Source: Lachnospiraceae bacterium (GTDB lineage: Bacteria > Bacillota_A > Clostridia > Lachnospirales > Lachnospiraceae). Taken from it: 64,000 nt of DNA. Position numbers and translations under genes: made by a program. Shown piece after piece: positions 16,077-24,500 of this stretch (position 1 is its first letter; every line of letters begins with the position of its first letter). Where the stretch lies: the NCBI GenBank assembly GCA_017626435.1, contig JAGAIR010000004.1:213036-277035 (forward strand), given 5' to 3'. The notes below the pieces were generated by a model. The model was not told the DNA's origin. It saw nothing but the letters and a program-made list of their open reading frames with translations, and made no database searches.

Positions 16077-16838
16077 CTAATTTTTCTTAATTACCAAATT
16101 ACTAATAAACACGACTCCCTTTTGTCCCACACACTCCTCAGGGAAGAATACAAAGCAAATCTCATCTACTGATTTCCAATCTTCAGGACGAGTTTTATAC
16201 TTGCCAAGAGATAACTGGAATTTCTTTTCTTGCGAAGTCACATCTAATGCCTCTTGATAAATTTTCTTGTTTGAACTTTTATTCGTCATCTCTATCCAAA
16301 TTTTGTTGATATTTCCTATACCTACATAACTGAATTCCAAGATATAATCCTCATTGACAAAACTCTCCCAATCATGAAATGGCATTGACTTTATAGCATA
16401 ACCAATCCATCCTATATTTAATTCTATATTAGAAAAATCAGTAATAAAGCATATATTATTACTTTCCCCCTGCACAATCATATTGCATATATTATCTGGT
16501 ATATTATAATTAAATTTATCATAATTTATTGGTATTATTGAAGATGTCTGTTTAGAATTCCAATCTTTTATAGATGAATCCTTTTTTCTCGGCACAGGCA
16601 ATATAATAGTTTCCCCATTAATAGTTGCGCCCGTATAATTATAATATATACAATTTTCACTTGAACTGATAATCACAGAATCGTCTTTTGCAATGTTCTG
16701 TGTCCCATCACCCGATTGCAATTCTCCAGAATTATTGTTGTTGGACCTTGAGAGTTTGTTGACCTTTGATGCAACAAATAACGAAACAAATAACCCTACA
16801 ATAGAACATCCACTTGCAAATAAATTGAATATGTCCAT
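16077..16838 (-). CDS. Membrane-anchored accessory protein of unknown function
   Basis: 253 residues. MDIFNLFASGCSIVGLFVSL is a single N-terminal membrane segment, then a polar Asn/Ser-rich linker (NKLSRSNNNNSGELQSGDGT). The remaining 190 residues form a beta-rich domain (FSNIELNIGWIGYAIKSMPF, YVGIGNINKIWIEMTNKSSN) that looks like a jelly-roll or carbohydrate-binding-like fold. It has its own promoter (TATAAT/TTGGAA) and terminator, the hallmark of a moron expressed from the prophage. No known family recognised; superinfection exclusion or a surface role is possible. Confidence 0.7.
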   Translation of the reverse strand: MDIFNLFASGCSIVGLFVSLFVASKVNKLSRSNNNNSGELQSGDGTQNIAKDDSVIISSSENCIYYNYTGATINGETIILPVPRKKDSSIKDWNSKQTSSIIPINYDKFNYNIPDNICNMIVQGESNNICFITDFSNIELNIGWIGYAIKSMPFHDWESFVNEDYILEFSYVGIGNINKIWIEMTNKSSNKKIYQEALDVTSQEKKFQLSLGKYKTRPEDWKSVDEICFVFFPEECVGQKGVVFISNLVIKKN

Positions 16839-16863
16839 ATGTACCACCATCCTTCCAGCATTA

Positions 16864-16892
16864 TTATACGACAATAGTCAATATTTTCCAAC
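16864..16892 (-). promoter_or_regulatory. Moron promoter
   Basis: Minus strand TTGGAA (16887-16892) and TATAAT (16864-16869) with a 17-base spacer, 26 bases upstream of the membrane-anchored gene. This drives it independently of late transcription. Confidence 0.75.
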
Positions 16893-16942
16893 TAATAGAA
16901 GATCAGCTTCCCACAAGGCTTGGTGTAACTTCCTAGGATATG

Positions 16943-16986
16943 AAAAGCCCATCCCTACTCGCCAAAGTCAAGGCATGGGCTTTTTT
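16943..16986. terminator. Bidirectional terminator
   Basis: AAAAGCCCAT pairs with ATGGGCTTTT, T-rich on both outgoing strands. It separates the 176-residue gene (17017) from the moron downstream. Confidence 0.75.
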
Positions 16987-17016
16987 ATTTGCGCTGCGTT
17001 CTATAGAAGCAGTCTT

Positions 17017-17547
17017 TTATTCCGCATTCATTCCCATTAAGTAACCGTACATAAATGCATTTTCCGCGCCCTGCCGCCAGTCGCATTTTGCCTTATCCTC
17101 ATAAATTCCGAATCCAATATCAAATAACTCCTTAATAACAGCACTTTCTTTTCTTGCCTTATAATACAGCCTTTGACTCCTAATCTGCTTTAAAATTCCT
17201 TTGGCCTGCTCATTCAGTCTCAAAGCATTGACCTTTTCCCTCCATTCATACCATGCCTCCGATAACACAAGCATTGTCTGGTGGTCTGTCATAGCTTCGA
17301 CCTTATCAAATAATTTTTCCGTCCGACGGTATATACATTGGTCAGCGAATATCTTCTTGACTGTCTCAACCAACTTCTTGCTGTCCTTTATAGCCGGGTT
17401 TATGTAAATATGTTCTCGGTAATCATAAAGAACAGTATATTCCTGCATTTTATACGCCATATTTATAATAAGCCAATCATCAGCATTTAATAAATCTTCT
17501 CTCCATAGCATTACAATAGGCTGCTTTCTTGTAACTAATTTCACCAT
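17017..17547 (-). CDS. Hypothetical island protein (176 aa)
   Basis: Starts MVKLVTRKQPIVMLWREDLL; mostly helical, with a motif-like MTDHQTMLVLSEAWYEWREK and an end MYGYLMGMNAE. The ATG at 17547 is preferred over one ten codons upstream because GGGGCGAT-type leader precedes it. It overlaps the upstream Rha gene region, so both are co-expressed. The family is not recognised; similar helical proteins accompany Rha regulators in phages. Confidence 0.65.
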   Translation of the reverse strand: MVKLVTRKQPIVMLWREDLLNADDWLIINMAYKMQEYTVLYDYREHIYINPAIKDSKKLVETVKKIFADQCIYRRTEKLFDKVEAMTDHQTMLVLSEAWYEWREKVNALRLNEQAKGILKQIRSQRLYYKARKESAVIKELFDIGFGIYEDKAKCDWRQGAENAFMYGYLMGMNAE

Positions 17548-17566
17548 AATATCGCCCCTTTCCACA

Positions 17567-18256
17567 CTAATTCTCAAAATAATCCAGAACCTGGTTTGCT
17601 ATATCTTGCAACTCCGGGAAATATTCCACCACATCAATCGGATAAGCCAACCTGTGACCAGTCTGGTCACGATAGACCTGTTCTGCTTCGTCCAAATTGT
17701 AGTATTTGGAACATTCCTCCAGAATAAGGTGATACAATTCCTTTAACTCCATGTTCTTGTCATACCGGATTCGCCAGATGCGGTTGCGGTTCTTTTCGTA
17801 CCATGTGTCCTTTCTCGGTGTCAGTCTGTGCAGTGTTCCGATTTTCGGCTTGTCTGCCTGCTTACCCTCTAATGCTTTTAGTCTTTTATGTAGGTCGTTC
17901 AGCTTCCAGTCAACGATTTCTTCGGTGGTTAATTGTGAAATTTGTTCGGCTGCTTCTGTGATAGCCTGCTCCATGTCATGGAATCTATCAATATATTTGA
18001 CTGTGAACTCTGTTCCCTTGATACCTGTCATTTTGTGGGCGATAAACTCACAGCCCTTCTTAGTGATGTTGTAGGATTTTCTTTCCTCGCCTTTCCCATC
18101 TAAGTACGATGTTTGTTGAAAATATTCAACCAAATCAATTTTGAGTTGGTTAAAATGTTGCTCATATGTACGAATACTTCTCAAAAGATTAGCATGTGGC
18201 TTCCCCATCATCTCAGCCACTTCTATAGATGACAATGTCTGTTCAATTTTCTGCAT
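17567..18256 (-). CDS. Rha-family regulatory protein (island copy 2)
   Basis: The first 105 residues are a clear pRha domain: SSIEVAEMMGKPHANLLRSI, then YFQQTSYLDGKGEERKSYNI, TKKGCEFIAHKMTGIKGTEF and YIDRFHDMEQAI. The C-terminal half holds a helical linker and a block RLTPRKDTWYEKNRNRIWRI with YHLILEECSKYYNLDEAEQV, resembling the ORF6C-type tail of phage regulators. Such proteins can interfere with repression or phage growth. It is a second Rha protein in the same island, which is unusual for a tail module. Confidence 0.85.
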   Translation of the reverse strand: MQKIEQTLSSIEVAEMMGKPHANLLRSIRTYEQHFNQLKIDLVEYFQQTSYLDGKGEERKSYNITKKGCEFIAHKMTGIKGTEFTVKYIDRFHDMEQAITEAAEQISQLTTEEIVDWKLNDLHKRLKALEGKQADKPKIGTLHRLTPRKDTWYEKNRNRIWRIRYDKNMELKELYHLILEECSKYYNLDEAEQVYRDQTGHRLAYPIDVVEYFPELQDIANQVLDYFEN

Positions 18257-18379
18257 AATAAAATCTCCTTTCAGTGTTTGACAACAGCACCAAAGGGAGA
18301 TATAATCAATATATCAACCGCCTTTGGTGTGTTGCAAGTGATAAAAGTAGTCGTCTTCCGCCAAGTTGACCGACTGCTT

Positions 18380-18559
18380 TTATTTTTTGTTCCTTTCTTC
18401 ATACTGAATCTCAATGCCCTGTCTTATCACTTTAGACCTATCGGAATTTTGTTCAGCAACCAAACAATCCAATTTCTTAATGGTTTCTTCATCCATTCTG
18501 ATTTCCACACGTTTATTCTTGGGATTGTTCGTCAACTTTTGTCCCATTTTGGGCGACAC
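18380..18559 (-). CDS. Ribbon-helix-helix DNA-binding protein (59 aa)
   Basis: Frame from GTG at 18559: MSPKMGQKLTNNPKNKRVEI, then RMDEETIKKLDCLVAEQNSD and RSKVIRQGIEIQYEERNKK. KRVEIRMDEETIKKLD and RSKVIRQGI are the strand, helix A and helix B of a CopG/Arc-type ribbon-helix-helix. AAAGGAGC 8-9 bases upstream fits the GTG better than the ATG four codons in. It has its own promoter with repeated GTCCGTACA sites, so it probably represses itself and perhaps the adjacent Rha gene. Confidence 0.75.
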   Translation of the reverse strand: MSPKMGQKLTNNPKNKRVEIRMDEETIKKLDCLVAEQNSDRSKVIRQGIEIQYEERNKK

Positions 18560-18577
18560 CTTTATCAGCTCCTTTCA

Positions 18578-18633
18578 ATTTGTCCGTACATATTGTACAA
18601 TGCTAGTTTATCAGATCGTCCGTACAAAGTCAA
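18578..18633 (-). promoter_or_regulatory. Promoter and probable RHH operators
   Basis: Minus strand TTGACT (18628-18633) and TAAACT (18605-18610), spacer 17. GTCCGTACA occurs within the spacer (18618-18626) and again near 18580-18590, one on each side of the -10. Paired direct sites over the promoter of an RHH gene are the usual autorepression layout. Confidence 0.6.
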
Positions 18634-18652
18634 GTTCTAATTTTATTTCCTC

Positions 18653-18681
18653 AAAAAAAAGACTGTATCCCTACAGTCTTT
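18653..18681 (-). terminator. Terminator of the 340-aa zinc-ribbon gene
   Basis: AAAGACTGTA-ggga-TACAGTCTTT followed by TTTTTTTT on the minus strand; a near-perfect intrinsic terminator. Confidence 0.85.
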
Positions 18682-18703
18682 GGATTTCAGCACCCGAAAC
18701 ATC

Positions 18704-19726
18704 TCATTTTTTCAAATCATTTGGACTCGCAGAATAGAAATACTCAAACCGAGAACTATCGTACTCATGTCCAATTGCTTTATTAAGTTTATCTGCCAAA
18801 GCATTTCCCATTTCTTCTCCAAGCTCTGCATCTGTCACATTCTTTGCTTTATATTTCTTAAAGATCTTTTTCCATTGCTTTTTTGTTCCAGCATAGTATA
18901 TCTTTATAGTTTTTTCATCATTAGTGCTCAGATATGCTAAAGTATTATCATAAACCTTTTTCATACTTTTTGGAAAAAATACATTTTCAATATTACAAGA
19001 ATTAAAAATAGCATTATCTATAGTTTTAATTCCTTTTCCAATTATCAGGGTCTTCACCGAATTGTCTCCTATTCCTACTTGAAAATTAGACATATCTGTT
19101 TTGTACTTTTTCCCATCAATTTCATAAGTGGATTTAATTTCTAAAATCTCGCTCTCTCCCTTATAGGATTGCAATATGATCTTATTTTGAGACAAATTAT
19201 ATGAAAAATCTTCAATAGAACCGTATTCATTTTTCTTCTGATGTTCTTCTGAAACTAATGTTTCATCTTGCGAACTACTTTCCTTTCCATCTTCTGTAGA
19301 ATTACTTTCCTTTGGCAGCATCCATACACAAATGGAAAAAAATAATAATATAATAATTAGAATCCCACTTCCGATAGGAATCTTAAAACCATTTTTTTCA
19401 GTTTTCACAAGATAATAAATTCCGATACCCGCCAGTAAAACAGAAAGTATTTTTGATACCATACCACAAAAAAGTCCTATAAGAATTATCATCATAGCTC
19501 TTTGTGTATAATTTTTTACAGCATACACAGAAGTTTCCATCTGAACTCCAGCTTTTATAAATGGAACATTGTCGTCTGTATCATTGTTTGCAACTTTATT
19601 CACGTCATTAGTCTTTTCTTGTTCCAAAATCTGTTTTAACTTTTCCGTAGGACATCCACAATTAGGACATTTTAATGCTTTGTCCGAAAATTCTTTTCCG
19701 CATTCACTACATACTATTAGTGCCAT
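18704..19726 (-). CDS. Zinc-ribbon membrane protein with LRR-like domain
   Basis: 340 residues. A zinc ribbon at the start (MALIVCSECGKEF then ALKCPNCGCP; C6, C9, C20, C23) precedes a linker and two membrane segments around residues 75-130 (MMIILIGLFCGMVSKILSVL and IGSGILIIILLFFSICVWML). The outer part has a beta domain with VKTLIIGKGIKTIDNAIFNS and NVFFPKSMKKVYD, matching a BspA/LRR_5-type leucine-rich repeat. It resembles host zinc-ribbon membrane proteins and was probably acquired as cargo. Its N-terminus is nearly the same as that of the next gene. Confidence 0.75.
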   Translation of the reverse strand: MALIVCSECGKEFSDKALKCPNCGCPTEKLKQILEQEKTNDVNKVANNDTDDNVPFIKAGVQMETSVYAVKNYTQRAMMIILIGLFCGMVSKILSVLLAGIGIYYLVKTEKNGFKIPIGSGILIIILLFFSICVWMLPKESNSTEDGKESSSQDETLVSEEHQKKNEYGSIEDFSYNLSQNKIILQSYKGESEILEIKSTYEIDGKKYKTDMSNFQVGIGDNSVKTLIIGKGIKTIDNAIFNSCNIENVFFPKSMKKVYDNTLAYLSTNDEKTIKIYYAGTKKQWKKIFKKYKAKNVTDAELGEEMGNALADKLNKAIGHEYDSSRFEYFYSASPNDLKK

Positions 19727-19741
19727 TGTCGCACCTCCTAA

Positions 19742-20206
19742 TCACTTTTCCCATGTATATCCACAGTCCAAACAACAACAGGACGTTTTAGTTTTATAGA
19801 CTGTTTTTGCCTTATTGACTTCTTTGTATTCAGATTTAGGAGATGTTGTAAGCCCCCAAATTCCTAGCGTCATCATATTCATTGTCTTTCGCGCTTCTTT
19901 ATTAGCCTTTCTTGCCATAAAGCTTTTCTTTCTGACTTCGCCCACTCCCTTTGTTTGAGCGGCAACCGTAATCCGATTTTTTTGAATATTTGTACTATAA
20001 CATTTCGGACAACCACCGCTCATAATTCGCCCAAACTTTTCTAATCCTGTCAATGACGTATCTGAATCAATTATTTTGTTTTCGTTTTTAACAGCCTGTT
20101 CATTCTTCTCTCCCGTTATGCATTCTATTGGACAGGCGCACTGCGGACACTCTGATGCCAAATTTGAAAATTCCTTTCCACATTCCGGACATATAATTAG
20201 TGCCAT
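19742..20206 (-). CDS. Zinc-ribbon protein, paralogue of the neighbouring gene
   Basis: 154 residues starting MALIICPECGKEF, with a second half-ribbon SECPQCACP. The central part has GGCPKCYSTNIQKNRITVAA, and the end has TSCCCLDCGYTWEK, giving a second complete ribbon. Between them is a hydrophobic MMTLGIWGLTT segment. The start at 20206 is supported by GAAGGAGGAGG just upstream. The shared N-terminus with the downstream gene suggests duplication of the ribbon, then divergence. Soluble or loosely membrane-associated; function unknown. Confidence 0.7.
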   Translation of the reverse strand: MALIICPECGKEFSNLASECPQCACPIECITGEKNEQAVKNENKIIDSDTSLTGLEKFGRIMSGGCPKCYSTNIQKNRITVAAQTKGVGEVRKKSFMARKANKEARKTMNMMTLGIWGLTTSPKSEYKEVNKAKTVYKTKTSCCCLDCGYTWEK

Positions 20207-20300
20207 ATATCCTCCTCCTTCGTACATTTTCCAAATTATACCACAAAATAGAGAAGTTCGCAAAATACTAATCACCAACTCGAGCGTAGATTAACATTTT

Positions 20301-20960
20301 TCATTCCTTATCTTTTTCAATATTCTTTTCCTCAAGAATATTTATTGATTCAATGCATAATTGTGTTGCTATTTCCATAATTTCAATGTGGACCTCTATT
20401 TCCAACATTCTTTCATCAACATCAGAATAGTCTGTTCCATTTTTCTCAAACTCATTTACTAATTCTGCTATATCTTTAACATTTTGATATGCATATTTTA
20501 TTTCAGAAAATGCAGGCACCGAGTCAGTAACTAATTCTCCGATTTCCCCCCCTAACATTTTTATGAACTTATTCCATTCTTTAAAATTTCTACTAGAAAT
20601 ACTTATAAAATTTTCAATCACTAATTTCATTGTTTCTATTGCAAATTCGTTAATGCTACATAATCCTCCATATATACTCTTTGCACATTGCACTGCCCAT
20701 AAAGAATTTTGCGCATCATCAATTTCTTTAATATCATTAATAGCATTTTGCATAAAGTTTTCATTATTTTGCATATTTCCTTTAATTTCTTCAGAAAGCA
20801 ATCCAACATATGTCATAGTGGTTTCTGCAAATAATACATAACTCTCAAGTTCTCTGTTCAATAATTGCTTCAACGTCTTCGATTTTGCATTATCTCGTTG
20901 TTTTAACAAGTCAACATAAACTTCATTCATTTTTTCCACTTTAAAAACAATTTCTTTCAC
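20301..20960 (-). CDS. Helical accessory protein (219 aa), unknown
   Basis: Almost entirely alpha-helical and acidic: MKEIVFKVEKMNEVYVDLLK, NENFMQNAINDIKEIDDAQN, FAIETMKLVIENFISISSRN. There are no membrane segments or catalytic motifs that I recognise; the overall helical bundle look recalls toxin-like or scaffold proteins of phage cargo loci. AT-richer than the tail genes around the island. It is the third gene of the minus-strand cargo block. Confidence 0.6.
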   Translation of the reverse strand: MKEIVFKVEKMNEVYVDLLKQRDNAKSKTLKQLLNRELESYVLFAETTMTYVGLLSEEIKGNMQNNENFMQNAINDIKEIDDAQNSLWAVQCAKSIYGGLCSINEFAIETMKLVIENFISISSRNFKEWNKFIKMLGGEIGELVTDSVPAFSEIKYAYQNVKDIAELVNEFEKNGTDYSDVDERMLEIEVHIEIMEIATQLCIESINILEEKNIEKDKE

Positions 20961-21047
20961 TTCTAATCACCTCGTATATGTTCTTATAAATAAATTCACA
21001 AACACAGGCTGTCTGTTGAATATTGATGATTAGTAAAACTCAAACAA

Positions 21048-21242
21048 TTATATTTCCCCAATTCCATTACAATGAGAACACTTTACAAGTGTGTATCCAA
21101 CCTCTTTAAGAGCCTTTGCCCGACATTCTTCCATATTAAATATACCTTGTGCATCATATTTATCAAACGCATCACTGTACTTTTCCTCATCGTTCGGCTG
21201 TTTAAATTTTCCAATTCCATCACACCAAGAGCATTTTTCCAT
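21048..21242 (-). CDS. DnaJ-type zinc-finger small protein (64 aa)
   Basis: Two CxxCxGxG units frame the protein: MEKCSWCDGIGKF at the start and KCSHCNGIGEI at the end, together one zinc site of the DnaJ central-domain type. The middle is acidic and helical. The ATG at 21242 has AGGAGG at good distance. Such single zinc-finger proteins occur as small chaperone-like or nucleic-acid-binding factors in phages. It is probably the first or second gene of the island transcript. Confidence 0.7.
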   Translation of the reverse strand: MEKCSWCDGIGKFKQPNDEEKYSDAFDKYDAQGIFNMEECRAKALKEVGYTLVKCSHCNGIGEI

Positions 21243-21244
21243 GG

Positions 21245-21397
21245 TCAATCCTCCTTTCGTAGTCTGGTAAGAAAACTATACCACACCAAGCCACAAATAC
21301 TTATACGACAAGATTCATTATCGTTCGACAAATTTCGACACAGAAATAGGATCCCTAAATTGGACTCCTGTTTTAGACATATATCAAGCACTCGCAT
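21245..21397 (-). CDS. Possible small protein (50 aa) at the island border
   Basis: Frame from ATG at 21397 preceded by AGGAGG at 10 bases: MRVLDICLKQESNLGILFLC, later SICGLVWYSFLTRLRKED. Its stop lies two bases before the next start, as expected for an operon. Against it, the same stretch contains promoter-like TTGTCG and TATAAG elements. The rest of the 340-base gap to the tape measure holds an imperfect hairpin (TTAGGC / GCCTAGG, about 21423-21455) and nothing else that I can identify. Confidence 0.35.
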   Translation of the reverse strand: MRVLDICLKQESNLGILFLCRNLSNDNESCRISICGLVWYSFLTRLRKED

Positions 21398-21586
21398 TTA
21401 TGCAGCACCTCCTATAACAAGATTTAGGCCTACACGATTTCTCGCGTAAGCCTAGGTGATTCCGTTTATATGGTAACAAGCATCGTCACTTGTATAATCA
21501 ACATTTAACCAATACCTGTTTCATAAGTAGGTATACTCCGTCTAAAAATTATGTATTGCAAAATGCCGCATTAAAACCGATCTCTC

Positions 21587-24500
21587 CTAATATGCAAACG
21601 CGCTCTTTCCTGTCCTTTTACGATAACTGCTATCTTCTTTCCGTACAACTTTCAACAAATCGCCCTCGGTATACTTTTCAACATCTACTCCGTTACCAGA
21701 TATGCTATCTATTTTACTATTCAGCGCATTTACGGAATTAACCACCTGTGTCAAAACCGGTGCCATAACATTGAATATACCATCAGAGACAGACTGGACA
21801 ATCTGGTTATTGTTCATTACTGCCGTCTTATTTCCATATGTTCCGACTAACTCAGGACCTTTTTCTCTTGTCATTACTAATTGTCCTGGTCCAAATATAC
21901 CACCATTTGCAGCGTATGATATATTAAATTTAGGGGTTCCCTCAAATCCAAACAACTGCCAAAATTTATGAGCCAATCCTTCAGCATCATATGTTATTTT
22001 TATCTTTGGAACTTTAATTCCGAGTGTCGCAGTTAAATCGCCAAGCCAATCCTTCAGCGACCTCCACCCTTTCTTAACTAATTCAATACCAGTTTGAATT
22101 GTTTTATTCGCTCCAACCCAATTTTTTAAACTTTTCCATCCATCTTTTGCCAACTTAATTCCAGCGCTTAGAGCCTTAATCGCTCCAAACACGAATCCTT
22201 TCAGTGTTTTCCACCCTTTTTTAACCAATTTAATGCCTATAGATATCGCTTTTACTGTAACTTTCAATAAAAGCTTTGTAATACTACTCTTAATATCATT
22301 GACAGATGGTAATTCATAATCGGTAAAAGGTATTGTAAAATGAAAATCTCCAGACAAGAGGTCTTTTACGATATCTTTTAATGCACCAAGTACATCATTT
22401 TCATTCCACCACTGTTTAAATCCATCAGCCCATTCGGAAGGACTATAACTGAACAAATCACTGAATTTAATGCTGTATTGATACTCTTTCATGTCCTCAT
22501 TGGTAAATAGTTCGCCAATCCATTTTCCGAAATTCCATCCTCCTTCTATAGCCACAGTTGCGATAGCAACTTTTAATCCTACTTTTACATTTCCTGTAAA
22601 TGTATGTGCCGCTAGAAATGCTGCTATGGGAGCCAATACCATATTCTTTACAACATTGTCAGAATCTGCCAATTTAAAAGCCGCAAGTCCAAGACTAAGA
22701 CTTATTGCAACTTGACCAAGAGTGAGTCCTTTGGATGCTAATAATTTAGTTATAGCCCTAGATATTGCAGTTGTTGCACCTGTCAGTTTCAATCCAGCAA
22801 ACAAAGCAACTACAGCAGTTTCTAATGGCGCTTTTTCTGTTATACCTGCTACAGCGTCGCATATTGCATCAAAAGCGGCATTTCCCAGATTTACTAAATC
22901 CCAAGTTATTTTTCCCCATTTTATTTCTTTTATAAAATCAGCAATCGCTTGACCTACATCCTCCCATTTCACTGTTTCTAAAGCGGTTGTAATAGAGTTC
23001 GCAATTCCAGTTATACTATTGCTTATTGTGGCACCTAATGTCTGCCATCCGGTCATACCTGTCTTTTTATTGACTTCACCCATAGATTCAAAGAAACTAT
23101 TAATTCCATCTCCAATTTTTGTTCCAAGTTTTTTCCATGTTTCCTTATCAGAAACCAATGTGTATAATGCAGTCGCCATAGAACTGACCAGCTTTCCTAA
23201 CTTCCAGCCTATTTTCCCCATATCTACACTTGAGATAAAATCTGCTATTGCCTGTGCAACATCCTCCCAATGAACCGTATCAAGAGCAGTTATCAGAGTA
23301 TCAGCAATCCCACTAATCCCCTCTGTAATCGTTTCTCCTAACTCCTGCCAACCGTTCTTTTTCGTTTTAGGGTTTACTTTCCCCATCTTATCTAAGAAAT
23401 CATTGATTCCCTGTCCAATGGCTTTACCAAGATTATCAAACTTAAAGGTAGTGATAGCACCAAACGCAAACTCAATAGCAGCTCTCAATTTTGAACCAAG
23501 ATTTTTAAAGTATGACTGAATCGGGCCTTTCTTTCCATCTCCAATAAATGAATTTAAGGAAGTTGCAATACCCTCACCTAATGCTGTCCAGTCCGTATTA
23601 TCAAAGAATGTAGTTTCCCCGTCCAGCCAAGTCTGCAAGGTATTAGATAGAGCTGTTCCAAGACCAGACCAATCAAATTCATATGTAAAACCATTGACCG
23701 CCGTTGCAAGAATATTCGCAATCTTCTGCACCTTTTCATCCGCAACCGACCAATTATCATTTACCCACTTAAGGCCCTTATTCAGCCACTTTGCAATCGC
23801 AGAACCAATATCAGAACCATCACCGCTTGTCCAGGCATCCTTGAATAATTTGGTCAGCTTATTCGCAAACTTCTCCGCATCAGAGGTTATGTTTTCGTAG
23901 GCATCATTCCATACTTTCTCATAATCTGCCAACGCCGAAGATAACTGGCTTGTAAGGTCGATAGGCGCACTATCCCCACTCTCATTTTTATCCTTACCAG
24001 AATTCTGATTTGTGGTAATAACATTCAACTCATCGAACCCCATCAACTGTTTGGCTAATTTCTTAACAGAATCCGTGGTATCATCAACTGCATCAGACGC
24101 ATTGCCGGCATCCTCTTCGATTCCGTCAAACATATCTGAATATCCGCCGCCGGAATTCCCGATAACATCATCCAACTTGATTCCAAGCATGGAAGCAGTC
24201 CACTCAAACAATCGGCGGATGGCAATTACAAGACCATTCACATATGGCAGCACCTTTGCAACAATCGGCAGGAACATATTTCCGATGGTTCTGGATAATG
24301 CTTTGAAATTGTTCTGCAGAAGACGAAGCTGATTCGATGGTGAATTGATAGTCTTAGCCAAATCTCCCCATGCTACCTTTGATTGGTCGAGAATAGCTAT
24401 CATACGTAGCTGCATCTTCTCATTCTGCGTCATGGCAGAAATATCCTTCTTAATTCCCATTTCATGGGCATAGGTAGCCAAAGTGGCATTTGTAATGTCA

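Noticed and set aside
18278..18345. CRISPR-like repeat (GCACCAAAGG ... CCTTTGGTG)
   Set aside because: It is one inverted repeat, not an array of direct repeats; no cas genes anywhere in the window.
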